NCBI RefSeq assembly: GCF_050749805.1
Contig: NZ_CP192738.1
Location: forward strand, 372,001 to 436,000
DNA from: Hahella sp018986435
GTDB lineage: Bacteria; Pseudomonadota; Gammaproteobacteria; Pseudomonadales; Oleiphilaceae
Length of the DNA stretch: 64,000 nt
Direction of reading: 5' to 3'
Below the pieces are notes generated by a model. It saw only the letters and a program-made list of their open reading frames with translations. It was not told the origin of the DNA and did not search any database. Of this stretch, positions 42,243 to 51,233 are shown piece by piece. A program made the translations under genes and the position numbers. Position 1 is the stretch's first letter; each line of letters starts with the position of its first letter.

Positions 42243-42919
42243 TTCACCGCCATGGCGCAATGCAAGTCTGTGGTGTCGTAGAGGGGAATGACGCAGTTTT
42301 CCGGGCTGACCAACAGGCCGATTTCCGTGCAGCCCAGAATCACGCCTTCCGCGCCCTGGCTGGCTACGTCGTCAATGACGCGATAATAGAAGTCTCTGGA
42401 CGAGGGCAGCAGCTCGCCCCGGCACAGTTCTTCATAAATGATCCGGTTGATTTCTTCCTGCTGCGCCGGTTCCGGTGTGATCACTTCAATACCGGTGGCG
42501 TCATGAATGCGTGTTTTGTAGAAATCTAACTGCATCGTGTAGCGGGTGCCCAGCAGCGCGACTTTCTTATGGCCGTTGCGCTGAAGCTCGGCAGCGGCGG
42601 CATCGGCTATGTGCAGCAGAGGAATAGTGAGGCGACTCTCCACTTCCTGCGCGACTTTATGCATGGTGTTGGTGGCGATCAACATGGCTTGCGCGCCAGC
42701 GCGCTCCAGACCAGCAGCAGCTTCCGCCAGCATGTTGGCGAGACTGTCCCAGTCCTGTTGCGCCTGCAGACGCTCAATGTCGGCGAAGTCAAAACTGTGC
42801 AGGAGAAGCTTGGCGGAGTGCAGGCCGCCCAGGGTGTCTTTAACTCCCTGATTGATGAGGCGGTAGTAGCTTTGGGTCGACTCCCAGCTCATTCCGCCCA
42901 GAATGCCCAGGGTTTTCAT
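42227..42919 (-). CDS. Aspartate/glutamate racemase family protein (YgeA-like)
   Basis: 230-residue cofactor-independent amino acid racemase. The two catalytic Cys positions of the family are ATNTMHK (first, here Thr instead of Cys) and LGCTEIGLL (second, Cys kept). Other marks are the N-terminal TLGILGGMSWESTQSYYRLIN and VALLGTRYTMQLDFYK. YgeA-type broad-range racemases have the ATNTMH variant, so the loss of the first Cys is a subgroup trait. Followed by the YfiM-like gene with overlap. Confidence 0.9.
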   Translation of the reverse strand: MKTLGILGGMSWESTQSYYRLINQGVKDTLGGLHSAKLLLHSFDFADIERLQAQQDWDSLANMLAEAAAGLERAGAQAMLIATNTMHKVAQEVESRLTIPLLHIADAAAAELQRNGHKKVALLGTRYTMQLDFYKTRIHDATGIEVITPEPAQQEEINRIIYEELCRGELLPSSRDFYYRVIDDVASQGAEGVILGCTEIGLLVSPENCVIPLYDTTDLHCAMAVKWATA

Positions 42920-43050
42920 GGTCTGTTCCTTCTGGCGCAGGTTGATGATTTATAAACGGTTGAGTCACCACGCTAACGCCTGTGGCATTCTCTGGCAAGA
43001 GGATGCGCCCGCCAGCTTAAGCGTTTCGGCTTCAGGCGGGCCTATCAGGA

Positions 43051-43440
43051 TCAGACTTCGCGGTATTCCACTTTGTTGTCGTAAACCACCATGCGCGATT
43101 TGCCCGCCAACCAGGCGCGATCATAGGGCGAGATGAAGTAGACGCCGGTGATGAACAGGTAAAACACGCCAAACATGTAGGAGTAGGCGAAGGTGGCGAT
43201 GCCGACGAACAATACGGCTGCGCCCATCAGATACAGCTTGAGTTCGCTGAGATCGGTGACGGTCGCCATCTGCAGCTGCTGCAGGATGATGAACAACTTG
43301 GTGGAGATGTAGACGGTTCCTGTGAAGACCAGGAACAAAAGGATGTTCGACCAAGTCACGCCGCCAAAAAGGAAATGAGCAGCGGAGAAAAATAATGAAA
43401 CCTGGACCAATCGGGTAGGGGTTTTATCGCTTAATTGCAT
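43051..43440 (-). CDS. Small membrane protein of unknown function
   Basis: 129-residue protein with four hydrophobic segments (QVSLFFSAAHFLFGGV, ILLFLVFTGTVYISTKLFIIL, LYLMGAAVLFVGIATFAYSYMF, GVFYLFITGVYFI) and a short charged C-terminus (YDNKVEYREV). ATG 43440 has AAGGAG at seven bases, which settles the start; the open frame upstream is not needed. Not recognised. It is 131 bp from the racemase gene downstream, with a seven-pair inverted repeat (43007-43041) after it. Confidence 0.7.
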   Translation of the reverse strand: MQLSDKTPTRLVQVSLFFSAAHFLFGGVTWSNILLFLVFTGTVYISTKLFIILQQLQMATVTDLSELKLYLMGAAVLFVGIATFAYSYMFGVFYLFITGVYFISPYDRAWLAGKSRMVVYDNKVEYREV

Positions 43441-43593
43441 AACTGCGCTCCTTAGGCTCTGTTGATACTGCAAATACGCCCGATAAGTAAAATGGGATCG
43501 GTGGGGGGTAATGGTCATTCTAGACCATAAACTCCCCCTGGGGGATTACGACTTGGTTATTAATCAGCGGCAATTTGTAAGGATTTTTAGCTG

Positions 43594-43624
43594 CTCCGAC
43601 GGATGCGATGGGGTTCCGTCGGAG
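43594..43624. repeat. Inverted repeat 3' of the amylase gene
   Basis: Perfect ten-base arms CTCCGACGGA/TCCGTCGGAG with an 11-base loop, 21 bp past the amylase stop (minus strand). No T-run follows on that strand, so it may be a Rho-dependent or mRNA-stabilising hairpin. Confidence 0.5.
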
Positions 43625-43644
43625 GCGAATGGGCAAGGAGGCGC

Positions 43645-45765
43645 TTAACGCCGGTTTTCTGCGGAGATAATAATGACGCGGTCGGCGCCCTGAGTGCGGG
43701 CGAATGCATAAGGCGCGTCGCTGAGCTTCTGATGCTGGCCCGCGCCAATGGCGGCATGCCGTTGGCGGAACTGGCCGATCTTACGCCAATGCGCCAGGAT
43801 TGCGTCCACAGCGCCGGAGTCAATTTCCGCCCAGTTCATGTCGGAGCGGGTTCCCTGGCTGGGGTCAGAGCCGGTGGGGCCGAAGCGGCGCAGACTTTCA
43901 TCGCCGTAGTAAATCTGCACGGCGCCTGGCGCCAACAGCAACGCGGCGGCGACACGCTTTTGCAGCTCCGGCGATTGCTTGGCCAGGGTGCTGAACAGCT
44001 GGGTGTCATGGGAGGAAATGTAGGTCATGACGTTGAATTCAGGGTCGCTGTTCAGCTTATCTGCGTAGTCGCGGTATACCGGCTCCAGATTGGACAGGCA
44101 GTCCGCTCCCTGGCGGGCGAACTTACGTTGAAAGTCGAAGTTGATCACCGCGTCGAAGCCGGCGTCGAAATAGGCGCTCTTGCTGACGTCATGAGGGAAT
44201 ACCTCGCCCACCATCCAGAAGGGGGCGTTAAATCCATCGGGAGCGTCGTGCTGATTGCGATATTCCGCCAAAGCGGCCGTCGCCCCCTGCTTTAACGCCA
44301 GCCAGGACGCTGGCTCCACATGTTTGACGGTGTCTACCCGAAATCCATCAAGGCCGTATTCGCGCACCCAGTGGGTGAGCCAGCTGACCAGATAGTCCCG
44401 CACTCTTGCGTTGGGAAGGTCGCGGGCGCCCGTGTTGGGTTTATTGCGTAAAAAGGCGGGCAGGGCGACGGTCTGGTCGGACTCGGTTTTAAAATCCGGC
44501 AGAAACGCCAGCGAGCCTTTGACGGGATCGACGCCAGCGTTGGGCGGACTGTCGTAGTTATAAATACCCGCCCGCACCCAGTCCCGCCCCCACCAGTCCG
44601 CCCATTTGTCGTGGTCGTAATTGATGTTGGCGTGATAGCCGTGGAAGTTTTCATTGCCGCTGGGTTTCCAGTCGCCCCAGCGTGGCGGCAGGTATTGTTC
44701 AAAACCATCGAACAGGCCGCCGAAGCCGAAATCCTGCATATCCTGCAGGGTGGCGTAGCCGGGGTGGTTCATTACAACGTCGAACAACACCCTAATGCCT
44801 CGCTTGTGGGCCTGTTCAATTAATGTCTTCAGCTCCGCCTCCGTGCCCATGTTGGCGTCCAGACGGGTGAAATCAAGGATGTAGTAGCCGTGATAGCCAT
44901 AGTGGCGGAAATCGCCGCGATCGCCGCCGCCGACCCAGCCGTGAATCTGCTCGAAGGGCGGCGACACCCACAGCGCGCTGACGCCCAGGGATTGCAGGTA
45001 GTCGAGTTTGCCGATAAGGCCGGCGAAGTCGCCGCCATGGAAGGTTCCGATCTCCTCTGCGCCATCCGCCTGGCGTCCGTAACTATGATCGTTATCCGTA
45101 CGTCCGTTGGCGAAGCGGTCAGTGAGAGCGAAATAGACGGTGGCGTTGTCCCAGGTAAAGGGTTGCGGGGTGGCTGTGTCCGCCTCAAGCAGCATCAAGC
45201 CCTCGCTGTCGGCGGCGGGCGACAAACTGATCTTGCCGTCTATGACTAGGGCGCGCCGACCGGAGTAGAAGTCCCGCACCCACTCTCCATCCTTGAAAAC
45301 TGGCGCGACCTGAATGCTTTGCTCTTCTATGGCGGGCGCGCAAACCCCGGCGACTGTGGCGTTGGCGTTCGTCTTTGGTATGGCGGTCTGCTTGGACGCG
45401 GCGCGTTTGCTGACGCGGAAATGCGGCTCATCCCCCTGATTCAGCAAAATCTGGTAGACGCCGGCGGTTTCTATTTGCAGGATGTAGTCCCCATGCAGAT
45501 CCGGCTCCAGATTCACCTTGCGATACAGCTTGATGGCGTCCGCCGGCGCGTCGGCGTCGCCAAAACGTAAATGGTACTGGCCAGGCTCGAACTCGCCGTA
45601 GGCCAGCTTCTGGTCAGCGCTGGGGGTTTCAAAACGCAGCGCCACCGAAGACGCTCCGTCTATATAGACCCAGCTCGCCTGAGGCCCGCCTGTCGGCTGA
45701 TTGGCGCAAGCGGTGAGGAGCGTCGATAGATACAGGGCGGGTAGCAGAACACGGGGGCTGGCCAT
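43645..45765 (-). CDS. Alpha-amylase lipoprotein (GH13, MalS-like)
   Basis: 706-residue glycoside hydrolase that degrades starch or maltodextrins outside the cytoplasm. The lipoprotein signal is LYLSTLLTAC. An N-terminal carbohydrate-type region (residues 25-210) precedes the GH13 barrel: FALTDRFANGRTDND, VLFDVVMNHPG (region I), GFRVDTVKHV (nucleophile Asp), VGEVFP (acid/base Glu), SSHDTQLFS (stabilising Asp). The barrel order and length fit MalS-type amylases. Divergent from malE with MalT-like sites between, so maltodextrins it releases can be taken up by MalEFG. Confidence 0.92.
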   Translation of the reverse strand: MASPRVLLPALYLSTLLTACANQPTGGPQASWVYIDGASSVALRFETPSADQKLAYGEFEPGQYHLRFGDADAPADAIKLYRKVNLEPDLHGDYILQIETAGVYQILLNQGDEPHFRVSKRAASKQTAIPKTNANATVAGVCAPAIEEQSIQVAPVFKDGEWVRDFYSGRRALVIDGKISLSPAADSEGLMLLEADTATPQPFTWDNATVYFALTDRFANGRTDNDHSYGRQADGAEEIGTFHGGDFAGLIGKLDYLQSLGVSALWVSPPFEQIHGWVGGGDRGDFRHYGYHGYYILDFTRLDANMGTEAELKTLIEQAHKRGIRVLFDVVMNHPGYATLQDMQDFGFGGLFDGFEQYLPPRWGDWKPSGNENFHGYHANINYDHDKWADWWGRDWVRAGIYNYDSPPNAGVDPVKGSLAFLPDFKTESDQTVALPAFLRNKPNTGARDLPNARVRDYLVSWLTHWVREYGLDGFRVDTVKHVEPASWLALKQGATAALAEYRNQHDAPDGFNAPFWMVGEVFPHDVSKSAYFDAGFDAVINFDFQRKFARQGADCLSNLEPVYRDYADKLNSDPEFNVMTYISSHDTQLFSTLAKQSPELQKRVAAALLLAPGAVQIYYGDESLRRFGPTGSDPSQGTRSDMNWAEIDSGAVDAILAHWRKIGQFRQRHAAIGAGQHQKLSDAPYAFARTQGADRVIIISAENRR

Positions 45766-45874
45766 GTTGGAAACCTCTTGTTTTATTCTTGGATGGGCGG
45801 ACCAGGCGACGTTCAGACGTCTTCAACAGACCCTAATGGAAGCAGAATAGACGGCGGGAGAGTAGGTGGAATTA

Positions 45875-45897
45875 GGGGGATGAGTCTACTCCCCCCC
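45875..45897. promoter_or_regulatory. MalT-box-like sites between amylase and malE
   Basis: GGGGGATGAG (45875-45884) matches the MalT consensus GGGGA(T/G)GAGG at eight of ten, and the opposite-strand GGGGGGGAG (45889-45897) faces it. A third weaker copy GGGATGATG lies at 45922-45930. No malT gene is in the window; sites are candidates. Confidence 0.4.
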
Positions 45898-46022
45898 TAT
45901 ACGCCTATGGGATTAAAAATAGGGATGATGCGGATCTTACTCATATGGCGGAGTATCCCTAAACACATAATGCCCCCACATGGCTTGTGGACAACAACAA
46001 TAACCCACAGAGAGGTAATACA

Positions 46023-47216
46023 ATGAAAGCTTGGCAAAAGCTTGTCGGCTCAGTCGCAGCCTCATTGCTAGTGTCGGCCGGAGCGGTTTCGAGCGCGCAT
46101 GCCGATATAGAAGAAGGGAAACTGGTTGTCTGGATAAATGGCGACAAAGGTTACAACGGACTACAGCAAGTCGGCGACTGGTTTGCGAAAGACACCGGCA
46201 TCGAGGTGAGCGTCGCCCACCCTGATAATGTCACCGATAAATTTCAACAGGCCGCCGCTACCGGCAACGGGCCTGATATTTTCATTTGGGCTCACGACCG
46301 TTTTGGCGAGTGGGCGAAGTCCGGTTTGATCTCTCCGCTGAATCCTTCCAAGAAAATCAAAGACGAAACCGTCGATTTCACTTGGGACGCGGTGAGCTGG
46401 AACGGCAAAGTCTATGGTTATCCTATCGCACTGGAAGCGGTTGGTCTGATCTACAACAAAGATCTGGTCCCCACGCCCCCCGCTACATTTGAAGACGTCA
46501 TGGCGCTGGACAAGAAACTGGCGGCGGACGGCAAGCGCGCCATTCTGTGGGATTACAACAACACCTACTTCTCCTGGCCTCTGTTCGCCTCCAATGGCGG
46601 CTACCCCTTTAAAAAGAACGGCGCAGGCTATGACGTCAAGGACACCGGCGTGAACAACGCAGGCTCCAAGTCCGCGGCGAATCTGATCAAGCAGTTGATC
46701 GATCAGGGCATGATGCCGAAAGGCGCTGACTACGGCGTCATGGAGTCCAAGTTCAACAAGGGCGAAGTGGCCATGATGATCAATGGTCCCTGGGCTTGGG
46801 GCAACCTGAAGAAGAGCGGCATCAACTTTGGCGTGGCCATGATTCCTTCCGTCAACGGCGAGCCCGGCAAACCCTTCACTGGCGTCCTGGCGGCGGCGGT
46901 CAACTCCGCCAGCCCGAACAAAGAGCTGGCGATCGAGTTTATCGAGAACTACATGCTGAACCTGAAAGGTCTGAAGATGGTGAACGACGACGTGCCTCTG
47001 GGTGCGGTGGCCAACAAGGCCTTCATGAAGGAGTTGTCCGCAGATCCTAATATCGCCGCCACCTTCAAGAACGCGGAAATGGGCGAGCCCATGCCAAACG
47101 TTCCTGAAATGGGCGCTTTCTGGTCCTCCATGGGGCCTGCGCTGCAAAACATCACGTCTGGCAGACAGAGCGTGGATGAGGCGTTGGACATGGCGGCGAA
47201 GCGCATCATTCGCTGA
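46023..47216 (+). CDS. malE: Maltose/maltodextrin-binding protein MalE
   Basis: 397-residue periplasmic binding protein (signal VGSVAASLLVSAGAVSSAHA) very like E. coli MalE in layout. The mature start is EEGKLVVWINGDKGYNGL, then FEKDTGI-like FAKDTGIEVSVAHPDN, PDIFIWAHDRFGEWAKSGL, YPIALEAVGLIYNKDLVPTPP and INGPWAWGNLKKSGINFGVAMIP. It captures maltose and maltodextrins for MalFG and can also act in chemotaxis in some bacteria. GAGAGG precedes ATG 46023. First of malE-malF-malG. Confidence 0.96.
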   Translation: MKAWQKLVGSVAASLLVSAGAVSSAHADIEEGKLVVWINGDKGYNGLQQVGDWFAKDTGIEVSVAHPDNVTDKFQQAAATGNGPDIFIWAHDRFGEWAKSGLISPLNPSKKIKDETVDFTWDAVSWNGKVYGYPIALEAVGLIYNKDLVPTPPATFEDVMALDKKLAADGKRAILWDYNNTYFSWPLFASNGGYPFKKNGAGYDVKDTGVNNAGSKSAANLIKQLIDQGMMPKGADYGVMESKFNKGEVAMMINGPWAWGNLKKSGINFGVAMIPSVNGEPGKPFTGVLAAAVNSASPNKELAIEFIENYMLNLKGLKMVNDDVPLGAVANKAFMKELSADPNIAATFKNAEMGEPMPNVPEMGAFWSSMGPALQNITSGRQSVDEALDMAAKRIIR

Positions 47217-47282
47217 TGCGGCCGCTCGGGCTCATGGACGGGCCCACGCCTGATCGGCCTCGCCGACAGGATAGCGACCTTT

Positions 47283-47299
47283 TTCCGGCGACGCCGGAA
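47283..47299 (+). other. Hairpin in the malE-malF gap
   Basis: Perfect stem TTCCGGC/GCCGGAA with loop GAC, in the 128 bp between malE and malF. In E. coli a repeat-rich hairpin at the same place stabilises malE mRNA and lowers malF expression; a similar role is inferred. Confidence 0.5.
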
Positions 47300-47344
47300 C
47301 AGTACGACCATTATTGATCAGACGTAGCAATAGGGGCTATATAC

Positions 47345-48895
47345 ATGCTAACTCACGCCCTTTCGTCACCTGTTGTAGATAACAAGCGACCCATGACAAA
47401 AGCAGTTTTCAAGTGGGCGGCGGTCGGAGCCGTACTGTTATTGGCTCTATATTTGACTGTCGCACTTTACGCCCAGAACCAGATCGCCTTCGCGCTGCTG
47501 TTTCTGGTGGTAATCGGTTCGGCCGCTTATATCTTCAGCAGTCCGAAAGCATATGCACACCGCTATATTTATCCCTCCATCGCCGGCATGGTGGTGTTTA
47601 TTATTTTCCCCCTGTTGTACACCGTCGGCATAGGTTTCACTAACTACAGCGCCAGTAACCTGCTGTCTCAGGAACGGGTGCTCGAGCAACTGCTCAGCCA
47701 GCGTTTTCAGACTGGCGAAGAAAGATACGATTTCAAGCTCTATCCAACGGACGACAAATTTGTCATGCGCCTGGAGAGCCCTGCGGGACAAAGCTGGGCG
47801 TCCGCGCCATTCAGCTTCAGTGAACTGCAGAATAGCGCGTTGGCGGTGGCCCCGGTTGAACTGGCGGCCCCGGATACTCAACCGCTGGGGATCAAAGACG
47901 TCATCAAGCTGAAAGAAGACCTGAAAAGTCTGTCCGTCAATCTGGAAGGCGGCGCTTCGTTAAGCCTCGCCGGATTGCGCAACTTCGCGCCCATGCAGTC
48001 GTTGTACGGCCTGCGTGACGACGGCAGCCTGGTGAATCAGCAGACTGGCGTGGTGTATGCGCCGAATCAGGATATTGGTTTCTACGAAGGCCCGCAGGGC
48101 GAAACCCTGTCTCCGGGCTGGACCGTCACCATTGGCTGGGACAACTATGTGCAGGTAGTTACCGACTCCAGCATCCGTGGGCCTTTCATTGAGATCTTCG
48201 TGTGGACGTTGGCGTTCGCCACCATGACGGTGCTGTTTACTCTGGCGGTAGGTCTGGTGCTGGCGAATATCCTGCAATGGGATCAGCTCAAGGGCAAAGG
48301 CTTCTATCGCATGATGCTGATCCTGCCTTATGCCGTGCCCGCCTTTATTTCCATTCTGGTGTTCAAAGGGTTGTTCAACCAGAACTTTGGTGAAATCAAC
48401 CTGGTGCTGGAGAACCTGTTCGGCGTGCGTCCGGACTGGTTCAGCGACCCCGCGCTGGCGCGCACCATGATTCTGATCGTCAACACCTGGCTGGGTTACC
48501 CTTACATGATGCTGCTGTGCATGGGGTTGCTGCAGGCGATTCCCCGTGATCTGTATGAGGCCTCCGCCATGGACGGAGCGACTCCGCTGGATAACCTGTT
48601 CCGCATCACCTTGCCGCAGATCATCAAGCCGTTGATGCCTTTGTTGATCGCCAGCTTTGCATTCAACTTCAACAACTTCGTGTTGATCGCTCTGTTGACT
48701 GGCGGCGCGCCGGATATTATCGGCGCCACGACACCGGCGGGCACCACGGATCTATTGGTCAGTTACACCTACCGCATCGCTTTCCAGGATTCCGGGCAGA
48801 ATTTCGGTCTGGCGGCGGCTATCGCTACGGCGATCTTCATCCTGGTGGGTTCGCTGTCGCTGATCAACCTCAAGTTGTCCAAGATAAAGGTATAG
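47345..48895 (+). CDS. malF: Maltodextrin ABC transporter permease MalF
   Basis: 516-residue inner-membrane permease (E. coli MalF 514). N-terminal helices start at AAVGAVLLLALYLTVALY. The large MalF periplasmic loop lies at about residues 100-270. After it come FVWTLAFATMTVLFTLAVGLVLANIL and the MalK-contact EAA loop, LYEASAMDGATPLDNLFRITLPQI. Starts at ATG 47345; ATG 47393 is an alternative at a natural helix start. Followed by malG 10 bp later. The ATPase MalK, needed for function, is not encoded here. Confidence 0.96.
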   Translation: MLTHALSSPVVDNKRPMTKAVFKWAAVGAVLLLALYLTVALYAQNQIAFALLFLVVIGSAAYIFSSPKAYAHRYIYPSIAGMVVFIIFPLLYTVGIGFTNYSASNLLSQERVLEQLLSQRFQTGEERYDFKLYPTDDKFVMRLESPAGQSWASAPFSFSELQNSALAVAPVELAAPDTQPLGIKDVIKLKEDLKSLSVNLEGGASLSLAGLRNFAPMQSLYGLRDDGSLVNQQTGVVYAPNQDIGFYEGPQGETLSPGWTVTIGWDNYVQVVTDSSIRGPFIEIFVWTLAFATMTVLFTLAVGLVLANILQWDQLKGKGFYRMMLILPYAVPAFISILVFKGLFNQNFGEINLVLENLFGVRPDWFSDPALARTMILIVNTWLGYPYMMLLCMGLLQAIPRDLYEASAMDGATPLDNLFRITLPQIIKPLMPLLIASFAFNFNNFVLIALLTGGAPDIIGATTPAGTTDLLVSYTYRIAFQDSGQNFGLAAAIATAIFILVGSLSLINLKLSKIKV

Positions 48896-48905
48896 GAGCG
48901 TTATT

Positions 48906-49796
48906 ATGGCGATGGTGCAGCCGCGTTCAGTGCGCTATCGGGTCTGGGCGACCCACTTTGGACTGCTGTGTTTTATCGGGATCATCCTGTTCCCGCTGCT
49001 GATGGTGGTGTCGATCTCCTTCCGCACCGGCAACTTCGCAACCGGCAGCCTGCTGCCGGAGCATCCCTCTCTGGAGCATTGGTCGCTGGCTCTGGGCATT
49101 CCCTATACCCAGGCGGACGGCACGGTGCTGCAGCCGCCTTTCCCGGTGTTGTTGTGGCTGTGGAACTCCATCAAGATCGCGGTGATCTCCTCCGCGCTGA
49201 TCCTGTTGCTGTCCACTACCAGCGCTTATGCGTTCGCCCGTCTGCGCTTCAAGTTCAAGGGTGTGATTCTGAAGTCCATGCTGATCTTTCAGATGTTCCC
49301 GCCGGTGTTGTCGCTGGTCGCGCTGTACGCCTTGTTCGATCAGATCGGCAACCACGTGAGCTGGCTCGGCATCGACACCCACGGCGCGGTGATTCTCGCC
49401 TCGCTGGGCGGTATGGCGTTGCATATCTGGACGATCAAAGGGTATTTCGAATCCATCGACCGCTCGCTGGAGGAGGCCGCCATTGTGGACGGCGCCACCA
49501 CCTGGCAGGCGTTCCGCTACATTCTGCTGCCGCTGTCGGTGCCGATTCTTGCGGTGGTGTTCATCCTCGCTTTCGTGATGAACATCATGGAGTACCCGAT
49601 CGCCTCCATCCTGCTGTTGGATGTGAACAACCTGACCCTGGCGGTGGGCGCTCAGCAGTATCTCTATGAGCAGAACTATTTGTGGGGAGATTTCGCGGCG
49701 GCGGCGGTGCTGTCCGGGCTTCCCATCACGCTGATTTTTCTTTATTGCCAGAAATGGATTGTGGGTGGACTCACTGCAGGTGGGGTGAAAGGGTAA
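48906..49796 (+). CDS. malG: Maltodextrin ABC transporter permease MalG
   Basis: 296-residue permease, equal in size to E. coli MalG. Six hydrophobic helices; the EAA loop is LEEAAIVDGATTWQAFRYILLPLS. Further marks are LIFQMFPPVLSLVALYALF and the C-terminal QKWIVGGLTAGGVKG, very close to the E. coli end, which reaches into the MalK dimer. TAGGAG at seven bases before ATG 48906. Closed by a strong terminator. Confidence 0.97.
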   Translation: MAMVQPRSVRYRVWATHFGLLCFIGIILFPLLMVVSISFRTGNFATGSLLPEHPSLEHWSLALGIPYTQADGTVLQPPFPVLLWLWNSIKIAVISSALILLLSTTSAYAFARLRFKFKGVILKSMLIFQMFPPVLSLVALYALFDQIGNHVSWLGIDTHGAVILASLGGMALHIWTIKGYFESIDRSLEEAAIVDGATTWQAFRYILLPLSVPILAVVFILAFVMNIMEYPIASILLLDVNNLTLAVGAQQYLYEQNYLWGDFAAAAVLSGLPITLIFLYCQKWIVGGLTAGGVKG

Positions 49797-49839
49797 TCGC
49801 GCAATCATCCTCTCGTCTTCCAAATTATTCCTTGCGCGT

Positions 49840-49867
49840 ACCCGGCCGGATGGCCGGGTCTTTTTTT
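49840..49867 (+). terminator. Rho-independent terminator after malG
   Basis: Perfect eight-pair stem ACCCGGCC/GGCCGGGT with loop GGAT, then C and seven T. 44 bp past the malG stop. Confidence 0.95.
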
Positions 49868-49952
49868 GTGCGCCAGTCGAGTTTTTCGAACTGGGTCTGA
49901 GTATTCCTCTCCCGCTGTGATAAATTGAATCTCCTGATAAGGAGATTCCCTA

Positions 49953-50441
49953 ATGTTCCCGCGAATTTCGTTAATTATCGCAGCTTTATCCCTGACCGCC
50001 GGACTGGGCGGCTGTTCCGCGTTTTCCAAACTACCGGACTATATGGCGAAAGAAGACGGTCGGCCCCACGGTTATTCCGAAATTGCGTTGCCGGAAGGGG
50101 GTTATCAGGTCAGTTACGAAACCTACAAGAAATATGAATTGGTCGAAGTGGAAGAGCTGGCTATTCGGCGCGCCGCAGAGTTATCGGTAGAGCAGGGCGC
50201 CAAGGGGTTTGATGTCGAGAATACCCTGTGCTTCAAGGAATACCAGTTCGATAACGTGCCGGAGCAAAGCGCGTCCGGGCGTACTGTCACGCTGGCTTCG
50301 GCGGCGGGTCCTGTCTCGGTGCCGGTGGATGAACCCAACTTCCCCGGTTATACCCGCACCTTCGAGGTCAGGAAGTGCTTACTTAAAATCAAGTTGTTGC
50401 AGGATCTGGACGCCCCTGGCGAAGGGGGCGGCGCAAGTTGA
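49953..50441 (+). CDS. Envelope lipoprotein of unknown function
   Basis: 162-residue lipoprotein (signal LIIAALSLTAGLGGC). The mature part has PHGYSEIALPEGGYQVSYET, then VEELAIRRAAELSVEQGAKGFDV, a pattern like small lipoproteins of the CC0125/CC1285 type in which a C-terminal strand region follows repeated AAELA helices. No function is known. AAGGAG lies eight bases before ATG 49953. It stands alone between mal and the RRM gene. Confidence 0.75.
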   Translation: MFPRISLIIAALSLTAGLGGCSAFSKLPDYMAKEDGRPHGYSEIALPEGGYQVSYETYKKYELVEVEELAIRRAAELSVEQGAKGFDVENTLCFKEYQFDNVPEQSASGRTVTLASAAGPVSVPVDEPNFPGYTRTFEVRKCLLKIKLLQDLDAPGEGGGAS

Positions 50442-50699
50442 CGCTGTCGCATTCGTCACGGGTGAATAAAGGGTTGGCGGTGGTGATATGTCATCAATTG
50501 GAAATGGGAATGTTCCATAGTTAAATCATTTGACGTTTTGCCACTTTTGTTCCAGATTTGTATGCATTGTGCGCAGGCGCGAGAGCGGGCCTGCAACCGA
50601 ATTAGCCAGCGGTTGGCTAGTCACTGACGATAATTGGAGCGTTTGGTTTTCGTCAGTGTGATTGCTACAGGCGCTCGTGACAAATAATGAGATGGTGAG

Positions 50700-50978
50700 A
50701 TGAATATTTATGTTGGAAACCTGTCCTATCAGGTAACAGAAGACGATTTGCGGGAAGCGTTTGCGGCCTATGGCGATATCAGCAACGTCAATATCATCCG
50801 CGACAGAGATACCGGCCAGTCCAAAGGATTCGGCTTCGTAGAAATGTCCGATAACGGGCAGGCGGAAGAGGCGATTCAGAAGCTTAATGAAAGCAATCTG
50901 AAAGGCCGTAACATGAAAGTTAACGAGGCTCGTCCCCGGGAAGAAAAGCCAAAGCGTAATTTCAGACCTCGCCACTAA
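50700..50978 (+). CDS. RNA-recognition-motif (RRM) protein
   Basis: 92-residue single-RRM protein. RNP2 is IYVGNLSY at residues 3-10 and RNP1 is KGFGFVEM at about 42-49, with the expected spacing. The tail is basic (RPREEKPKRNFRPRH). Such small bacterial RRM proteins bind RNA and are often cold- or stress-induced; targets are unknown. A leader of about 258 bp precedes the gene with no upstream reading frame seen, so 5' untranslated regulation is possible. The hairpin CCGGC/GCCGG (51008-51020) and a stronger one at 51118-51140 follow. Confidence 0.92.
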   Translation: MNIYVGNLSYQVTEDDLREAFAAYGDISNVNIIRDRDTGQSKGFGFVEMSDNGQAEEAIQKLNESNLKGRNMKVNEARPREEKPKRNFRPRH

Positions 50979-51117
50979 TTTGTCATTGTAAGGAAAATAA
51001 CCGTTCACCGGCTTAGCCGGGCGGCGATTTTTGTTCCTTACTGAGCGATGCTTTGTAGCAGCCGCTTCCGTTCGTCCTGAACGGAAATTGTGCCGCTAAG
51101 CGCGCCTTTGCTTTTCC

Positions 51118-51150
51118 AAACCCGGCCTTGCGCCGGGTTTTGGCGGTTTT
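51118..51150 (+). terminator. Terminator after the RRM gene
   Basis: Nine-pair stem AAACCCGGC/GCCGGGTTT with five-base loop, followed by TGGCGGTTTT. About 140 bp past the stop; a weaker hairpin with five T (51008-51032) lies earlier. Confidence 0.65.
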
Positions 51151-51233
51151 CTTTGTATCGGTGAAAACGTCGGATCGTGGCTAATGTTTATTCTGCGTCA
51201 GCGGAGAAAAACAGCGTCGACGGATGAGACGGC

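Noticed and set aside
43007..43041. Seven-pair inverted repeat after the small membrane protein gene as terminator
   Set aside because: No T-run on either strand and a long loop.
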